Assembly: GCA_002372735.1 (NCBI GenBank)
Contig: DFIE01000133.1
Location: 1-8,984 of the forward strand
Reading direction: 5' to 3'
DNA: 8,984 nucleotides
From: Clostridiales bacterium UBA3705
GTDB lineage: Bacteria > Bacillota_A > Clostridia > Oscillospirales > Oscillospiraceae
Below the pieces are notes generated by a model. That model ran no database searches. It saw only the letters and a list, made by a program, of their open reading frames with translations, and had not been told where the DNA came from. Positions within the stretch are counted from its first letter, which is position 1. Each line of letters opens with the position of its first letter. This document shows positions 5,067 to 8,984 of the stretch, in pieces. Position numbers and translations under genes: made by a program.

Positions 5067-8000
5067 ATGAAAGCACGGTGTATTCTCGGCATGGCACTGG
5101 CAGTGCTGTTTTTGATCTCGCTGCTTCCCGCTGCAGCTGCAGGGGAGGGGCAAATTCCGGCAGCCGAGGCCCAGGCCACGGCAGTCCACATTGCATCCGA
5201 TCCCCCAGGCGCGGATATTTATCTGGACGGCACGCTCTACCGGCCTGCCGTCACGCCCTGTGACATTCCGGTGGAAGCCGGAGCCCACACCCTCAGCATC
5301 CGCATGGCGGGCTATACTCCCTATGAAACGACCGTGCAGCCGGGGCAGAGCGTCTCGGCCAGGCTGCTGCCTGCCATCCCGGAGGGGCCCAATGTGCGCA
5401 CCCTCACCGTGAACCGGGACGAGCACGGCTACGCGGACGCCAGGGTTCTGAAGTGGGAATTCTACCGGCGCTTCGTGCTGGAGGGCGAACCCAGGCCGGA
5501 GGTGGACTGGTACGAGAATCAGCCGGAATCAGACTACTATCCCCAGTGGGCCTATGACGCCCTCACCGACGGCATCAGCCTGCGGGAGGCCCTGTGCATC
5601 ATCGAAAACGACACCGGCTGGTACGACGAGGAGAACGAGATCCGCTGGTACTATGTTGTGGAGTTTGCCGCGGAAAAGCTGAATCCCTACGACGAGAGCG
5701 ACCTGGACAACGACACCTACTACCTCTCAAGCAACGTGACCTGTTACGGCCGCGGCGCGGCTGCCTACTTAAACGGGGAGCCGCTGTTTGAGAAATACAC
5801 CGCTGAAGGCACGGTGGAAGATAGCGAGGCCAAGGCCCTCTGGCGCTGCGACGGCTGCTTTACCATCAACGGCGACCGCAACCGTGACGGCACCCCGGAC
5901 GTGACTCTGGCCGGCTGGGAGGACTGGACCTGGGACGGCCGGTGGACGCTGATGCTGACTTGCTCGGACGCCCGCGCCGTGGGCCTGCGCTTCGCCCCGA
6001 CCATGCACGTCAGCATCGGCACGCCCTTCTGGCAGCCGCTCCATTATTTTGATCTGCGCGAAATCTACCTCACCGGCTGCACCTTTGAGGGGATCCGCAA
6101 CGGGGTAGGCCGCTTCTTCGGTGTGAGTCTTGGCGCCATCTACGGCCATACTGCCCAGGGATACGGTCAGCCGGGTACCTACGATCTGGACGGTTATTAC
6201 GTCACCGGCTGCACCTTCCAGGACGAGCAGCTTGGATTCATCTTCGCCGGCGGCGACCAGGACTATGTCCGGGCGAAAAATCTGGTGATTCAAGGCAACC
6301 ACCTGGTCAACGGCTCGATCTTTGTGCGCAATGTGGACGCCCACACCTGGTACATGTGGCCCGGCAACGGGGAGATGTCCGGCACCGCCTATGGGGAGAC
6401 CTGTATCGGCTATGCCGAGCACAATCTCCTGGAGGATGTCACCATCAGCGGTAATTTCTCGGAGTTTACGGCGGACGTCACGGATTTGAACCTTTACGAC
6501 GGCGGCTATGGCAGCGTGATCCATCTGGGAAACTCCAACCTGGGCGGCAGTCACAACACCATGCGGAACGTGACTGTGCGCTGCAACCGCTCCACCCTGG
6601 AGCAGGGGAACATCGATGCCTACGAGTATTGGCCCAATGCCGGCGTGGGCATCAGCAACGCGGCTGTGGGCGACGGTCTGCACGAGGCTTATGACAGCGC
6701 GCTGGCGTCCTCCCTGTGCCAGGTTTCCGACAATCTTTTTGAGAATCTCACCGTGGAATATAACGAGTTTGCCCTCAATTATTTTACTCTGGAGAACTTC
6801 ACCCTGTCCGGCAGTGCCCAGGTGGGCACCGACAACCGCTTCCGCAACATCCAGATCTCTCACAACAACCTCGGCACCGTGACGGGACTGCATTTTTACG
6901 GCGCCTCTGGTACCAGCAACCCGGACTGCCTGGCAGGCGGCGCGCTGGAAAACCTGACCGTGTCAGACAACGTCATCCGCTGCCTGCGCAAAACCGGCTG
7001 GGGCGCTGACAGCAACATCGACACCTCCGGCGAGCAGAGCGATTTTGGCATCCTGGTGTGCGGCGCTTCTGTGGCAAACTTCGATGCCTCCAACTGGGAT
7101 GAGCCCGGCGAGCCGGCTGCCTGGGACAAGCTCCACTCCGCGGTCTCGGGCGTCCGGCTGCTGGGCAACACCGTCACCGGCTTTGCGGGGGGCGTGCTGG
7201 TGGCGGCAGCGGAGTGCCAACGCACCCACTATGTCACGGGCATCACTGTGGACGACGTCGTCATCGCAGACAATGAGATCGTCACTGACGGCGTAAACCA
7301 AAACTGCCGCAACGACGGCATTGTTCTGGTGGGCGCCATTGACGGCGGCACAGACTGCATGATCCACCGGGCGGAGGTCAGCGGCAACCGGGTCAGCGCA
7401 AACAACGGTCTGCTTTGCGCAGGGTTCTGGTACCGCGGTATGACCTGCCGCCGTGGCGTCCGGGACAACCGGGTGCTGCACGTCAACGCAAGAAACAACC
7501 GCTTCACCTATGCGGCGCCAAACAGCAACGGCGGGTTTCCCATTGCCGCGGCCGATGCCGTCAGCACCTGGGGGGAGATCCCCTTTGTCCTGGGCCAAAG
7601 CGCTGTGGTACTCACAGAGTCTGACAATGCTGCCGCAGGTTTTGGCTGGGGCAGTATGCTCCTCAGCGCCTTGAGCCTGGAGAACGCGCCGGAGGAAGCG
7701 GACTTTCTGGCCCGGGTGCAGGCGTGCGCTGACGCCTCCACCGAGAGCGGCTATCTCACCTGGGCAAGGGACATCGCCGCCGGCCAAGAGGAGCCGCCCC
7801 TGTTTGCAGGTGTCTGCGATAAGCCCAACTATCGGCCCGGCAATCTCCACCGCTGGTATCTCACCCCCTGTACCGCCGGCCTGGTCCGCAGCACTGAGAC
7901 CGAGAGCCTGCCCACCTGTACACAGCCCGGCGCCAAGCTGGAGATCACCCGCTGCAGCTGCTGCAGCGAGGTGCTCAAAAGTGAGACTCAGACGGTGTCC

Positions 8001-8834
8001 GCCCTGGGCCACAGCTGGGCCCCTGCTGCCTACGTTTGGGCAGCGGATTACAGCGCAGTTACCGCCTCGCGTACCTGCACGCGTGACCCTGCCCATGTGG
8101 AAACGGAGACGGTTCCCACCACCGCAGAGGTGACGAAGGAAGCAACCGAGCAGTCTGGCGGCGAGATCACCTATACTGCCGTCTTTGCAAACAAGGCCTT
8201 TGCCACCCAAATCAAGGTGGTCGCCACGCCCAGGACAGAGGATCCGGATGGCCCGATCCCCGGCCTGCCCTGCAGCGGCGGTCCGGACTGCCCTGGCAAC
8301 GTCTTCTCCGATATGCCGGCAAAGGGCAGCTGGGCCCATGATGCCATTGACTGGGCGGTTGTCCGCAGAGTGACCACCGGCACCGGCGCCACTACCTTCA
8401 GCCCGGATGCCGGCTGTACCCGGGCCCAGGTGGTCACCTTCCTGTGGCGGGCGGCAGGGGAGCCGGAGCCTCACACAGACTCCAATCCCTTCCTGGACGT
8501 GTCGGCGGGCACCTTCTACTACAAGGCGGTTTTGTGGGCGGTAGAGAAGAAAATCACCGCCGGTACCAGCGCCACCACCTTCAGCCCCGATGCAACCTGC
8601 ATCCGCGCGCAGATTGTCACCTTCCTCTGGCGGTTTGAGGGCGAGCCCGCGCCATCAAGCGCCGCCAATCCCTTCGGGGATGTCCAAGCGGGGGCGTTTT
8701 ACGAAAAGGCGGTGCTGTGGGCCTCCGAGGCCGGGGTCACGGCGGGTACCAGCCCCACCGCGTTCAGCCCGCTCAACACCTGCACCCGGGCCCAGGTGGT
8801 CACCTTCCTGTACCGGGATCTAATGGGAGCATAA
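5067..8834 (+). CDS. Secreted cell-surface protein: PEGA, parallel beta-helix and three SLH domains
   Basis: This 1255-residue protein starts at an ATG 8 nt after AGGAGG (5053-5058). A signal peptide (MKARCILGMALAVLFLISLLPAAAAG) probably ends near A25. A PEGA domain follows at about 38-102 (HIASDPPGADIYLDG, then VEAGAHTLSIRMAGY). Residues 110-300 are acidic and Trp/Tyr-rich, with an SLREA-like motif (DGISLREALCIIEN, 168-181) and a calcium-loop-like DRNRDGTPD (270-278). From about 300 to 815, repeated coils of the types LTGCTF, LVIQGN, VTISGN, LTVSDN, VRLLGN, VVIADN and AEVSGN indicate a right-handed parallel beta-helix. Residues 948-1056 resemble the Cys/GHSW modules of gut Firmicute surface proteins. 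Three SLH repeats (about 1079-1250) would anchor it to secondary cell-wall polymer. Beta-helices of this type often bind or cleave polysaccharide, but no catalytic residues can be assigned, so substrate and activity are unknown. It is probably monocistronic. Confidence 0.87.
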   Translation: MKARCILGMALAVLFLISLLPAAAAGEGQIPAAEAQATAVHIASDPPGADIYLDGTLYRPAVTPCDIPVEAGAHTLSIRMAGYTPYETTVQPGQSVSARLLPAIPEGPNVRTLTVNRDEHGYADARVLKWEFYRRFVLEGEPRPEVDWYENQPESDYYPQWAYDALTDGISLREALCIIENDTGWYDEENEIRWYYVVEFAAEKLNPYDESDLDNDTYYLSSNVTCYGRGAAAYLNGEPLFEKYTAEGTVEDSEAKALWRCDGCFTINGDRNRDGTPDVTLAGWEDWTWDGRWTLMLTCSDARAVGLRFAPTMHVSIGTPFWQPLHYFDLREIYLTGCTFEGIRNGVGRFFGVSLGAIYGHTAQGYGQPGTYDLDGYYVTGCTFQDEQLGFIFAGGDQDYVRAKNLVIQGNHLVNGSIFVRNVDAHTWYMWPGNGEMSGTAYGETCIGYAEHNLLEDVTISGNFSEFTADVTDLNLYDGGYGSVIHLGNSNLGGSHNTMRNVTVRCNRSTLEQGNIDAYEYWPNAGVGISNAAVGDGLHEAYDSALASSLCQVSDNLFENLTVEYNEFALNYFTLENFTLSGSAQVGTDNRFRNIQISHNNLGTVTGLHFYGASGTSNPDCLAGGALENLTVSDNVIRCLRKTGWGADSNIDTSGEQSDFGILVCGASVANFDASNWDEPGEPAAWDKLHSAVSGVRLLGNTVTGFAGGVLVAAAECQRTHYVTGITVDDVVIADNEIVTDGVNQNCRNDGIVLVGAIDGGTDCMIHRAEVSGNRVSANNGLLCAGFWYRGMTCRRGVRDNRVLHVNARNNRFTYAAPNSNGGFPIAAADAVSTWGEIPFVLGQSAVVLTESDNAAAGFGWGSMLLSALSLENAPEEADFLARVQACADASTESGYLTWARDIAAGQEEPPLFAGVCDKPNYRPGNLHRWYLTPCTAGLVRSTETESLPTCTQPGAKLEITRCSCCSEVLKSETQTVSALGHSWAPAAYVWAADYSAVTASRTCTRDPAHVETETVPTTAEVTKEATEQSGGEITYTAVFANKAFATQIKVVATPRTEDPDGPIPGLPCSGGPDCPGNVFSDMPAKGSWAHDAIDWAVVRRVTTGTGATTFSPDAGCTRAQVVTFLWRAAGEPEPHTDSNPFLDVSAGTFYYKAVLWAVEKKITAGTSATTFSPDATCIRAQIVTFLWRFEGEPAPSSAANPFGDVQAGAFYEKAVLWASEAGVTAGTSPTAFSPLNTCTRAQVVTFLYRDLMGA
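8301..8816 (+). repeat. Three tandem SLH-domain repeats within the surface-protein gene
   Basis: Three divergent copies with a period of about 61 codons encode the SLH domains. Each has the order F-x-D, then AV or AI-x-WA, then T-(G/A)-GT, FSP, a conserved Cys (C1117, C1178, C1239), RAQ and VTFL(W/Y)R. The usual TRAE wall-polymer-binding motif is TRAQ, IRAQ and TRAQ here. A Pro/Gly/Cys linker (LPCSGGPDCP) leads into the first copy. Confidence 0.9.
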
Positions 8835-8837
8835 ACC

Positions 8838-8880
8838 AAGATGCCCTGTGCCAGCGTCTGTGCGGCCACAGGGCATGCTT
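8838..8880 (+). terminator. Hairpin after the surface-protein gene, possible weak terminator
   Basis: ATGCCCTGTG (8841-8850) pairs exactly with CACAGGGCAT (8867-8876), and AAG/CTT extends the stem across a one-base bulge. The loop is 16 nt. No U-tract follows, so it may protect the 3' end or pause polymerase, with termination completed at the next hairpin (8913-8951). Confidence 0.5.
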
Positions 8881-8912
8881 CAGCGGCATTGATGAGACGC
8901 CGCAGAGAGAAC

Positions 8913-8951
8913 AAAAAAACTCCGCAAATCCATAGGATTTGCGGAGCTTTT
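8913..8951 (-). terminator. Rho-independent terminator of the minus-strand tRNA, probably also usable from the plus strand
   Basis: CTCCGCAAATCC (8920-8931) and GGATTTGCGGAG (8935-8946) form a perfect 12-bp stem with a 3-nt loop. Read on the minus strand, seven Ts follow (8919-8913), which is a classic terminator placed directly after the tRNA CCA. On the plus strand CTTTT follows the stem, so it can also stop transcription coming from the surface-protein gene. Confidence 0.9.
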
Positions 8952-8984
8952 GGAGCTGTTACCCGGATTTGAACCGGGGACCTC
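8951..8984 (-). tRNA. tRNA, 3' part only (runs off the right edge); possibly tRNA-Thr
   Basis: The minus strand reads as the end of a variable loop (GAGGTC), a T-arm with stem CCCGG/CCGGG around loop TTCAAAT, the 3' acceptor strand TAACAGC, discriminator T and an encoded CCA. All parts have standard lengths. The anticodon lies outside the window, so identity is unproven. A U discriminator with an AGCTCCA 3' end is compatible with a clostridial tRNA-Thr; Gly and Cys are alternatives. Confidence 0.88.

Noticed and set aside
6481..6492. 12-bp match (CGGATTTGAACC) to the T-arm region of the tRNA at 8964-8975, considered as a possible attachment-site duplication
   Set aside because: It lies in frame inside the beta-helix coding region, the match stops on both sides, and there is no integrase or other sign of an integrated element. 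It is probably chance.
6963..8474. Minus-strand open frame (503 codons) opposite the surface-protein gene
   Set aside because: The plus strand carries clear beta-helix and SLH repeats. The antisense product has no recognisable motif and is best explained by GC-rich codon bias.

Overview
The window looks like a chromosomal stretch of a GC-rich Firmicute, most likely a gut member of the Oscillospiraceae/Ruminococcaceae-type Clostridia. The evidence is GC-rich coding sequence with strong GAGGTGA-type ribosome binding sites, a PreA-type iron-sulfur protein, a Gram-positive-style PhoP/PhoR pair, and a large secreted protein ending in three S-layer homology (SLH) repeats of the TRAQ/TFLWR type. The taxonomic placement is inference.

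Layout. (1) Positions 1-413 (+) hold the C-terminal 136 codons of a PreA-like dihydropyrimidine dehydrogenase subunit with two 4Fe-4S motifs. (2) A perfect 22-bp inverted repeat (434-485) lies between this gene and the convergent gene, and probably terminates both. (3) Positions 503-2814 (-) hold a two-component operon: an OmpR/PhoB-family response regulator, then a PhoR/WalK-like histidine kinase that overlaps it by 4 bp (ATGA). (4) The 138-bp divergent spacer (2815-2952) carries three TTTAAC hexamers at 11, 22 and 33-bp phasing, followed 10 nt later by a TATGAT -10. This is the geometry of a Pho box. (5) Positions 2953-4701 (+) encode a Na+/phosphate symporter with a fused C-terminal PhoU domain. 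(6) The 365-bp intergenic stretch 4702-5066 holds a terminator, a 157-bp palindromic MITE-like or structured element flanked by TTA, and a good sigma-A promoter with an extended -10. (7) Positions 5067-8834 (+) encode a 1255-residue secreted surface protein: signal peptide, PEGA domain, SLREA-like segment, long parallel beta-helix, a Cys-containing GHSW-type module and three SLH repeats. (8) The right edge has a hairpin after this gene, a second strong terminator, and the 3' end of a minus-strand tRNA.

Functionally, the middle of the window reads as a compact phosphate-starvation module. A sensor kinase and regulator lie back to back with a phosphate transporter, and their shared control region carries Pho-box-like repeats pointing at the transporter. 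No PstSCAB transporter and no free-standing PhoU are present in the window; the only PhoU domain is the one fused to the symporter. The surface protein is a separate transcription unit with no visible functional link. The least explained item is the palindromic element at 4774-4930.
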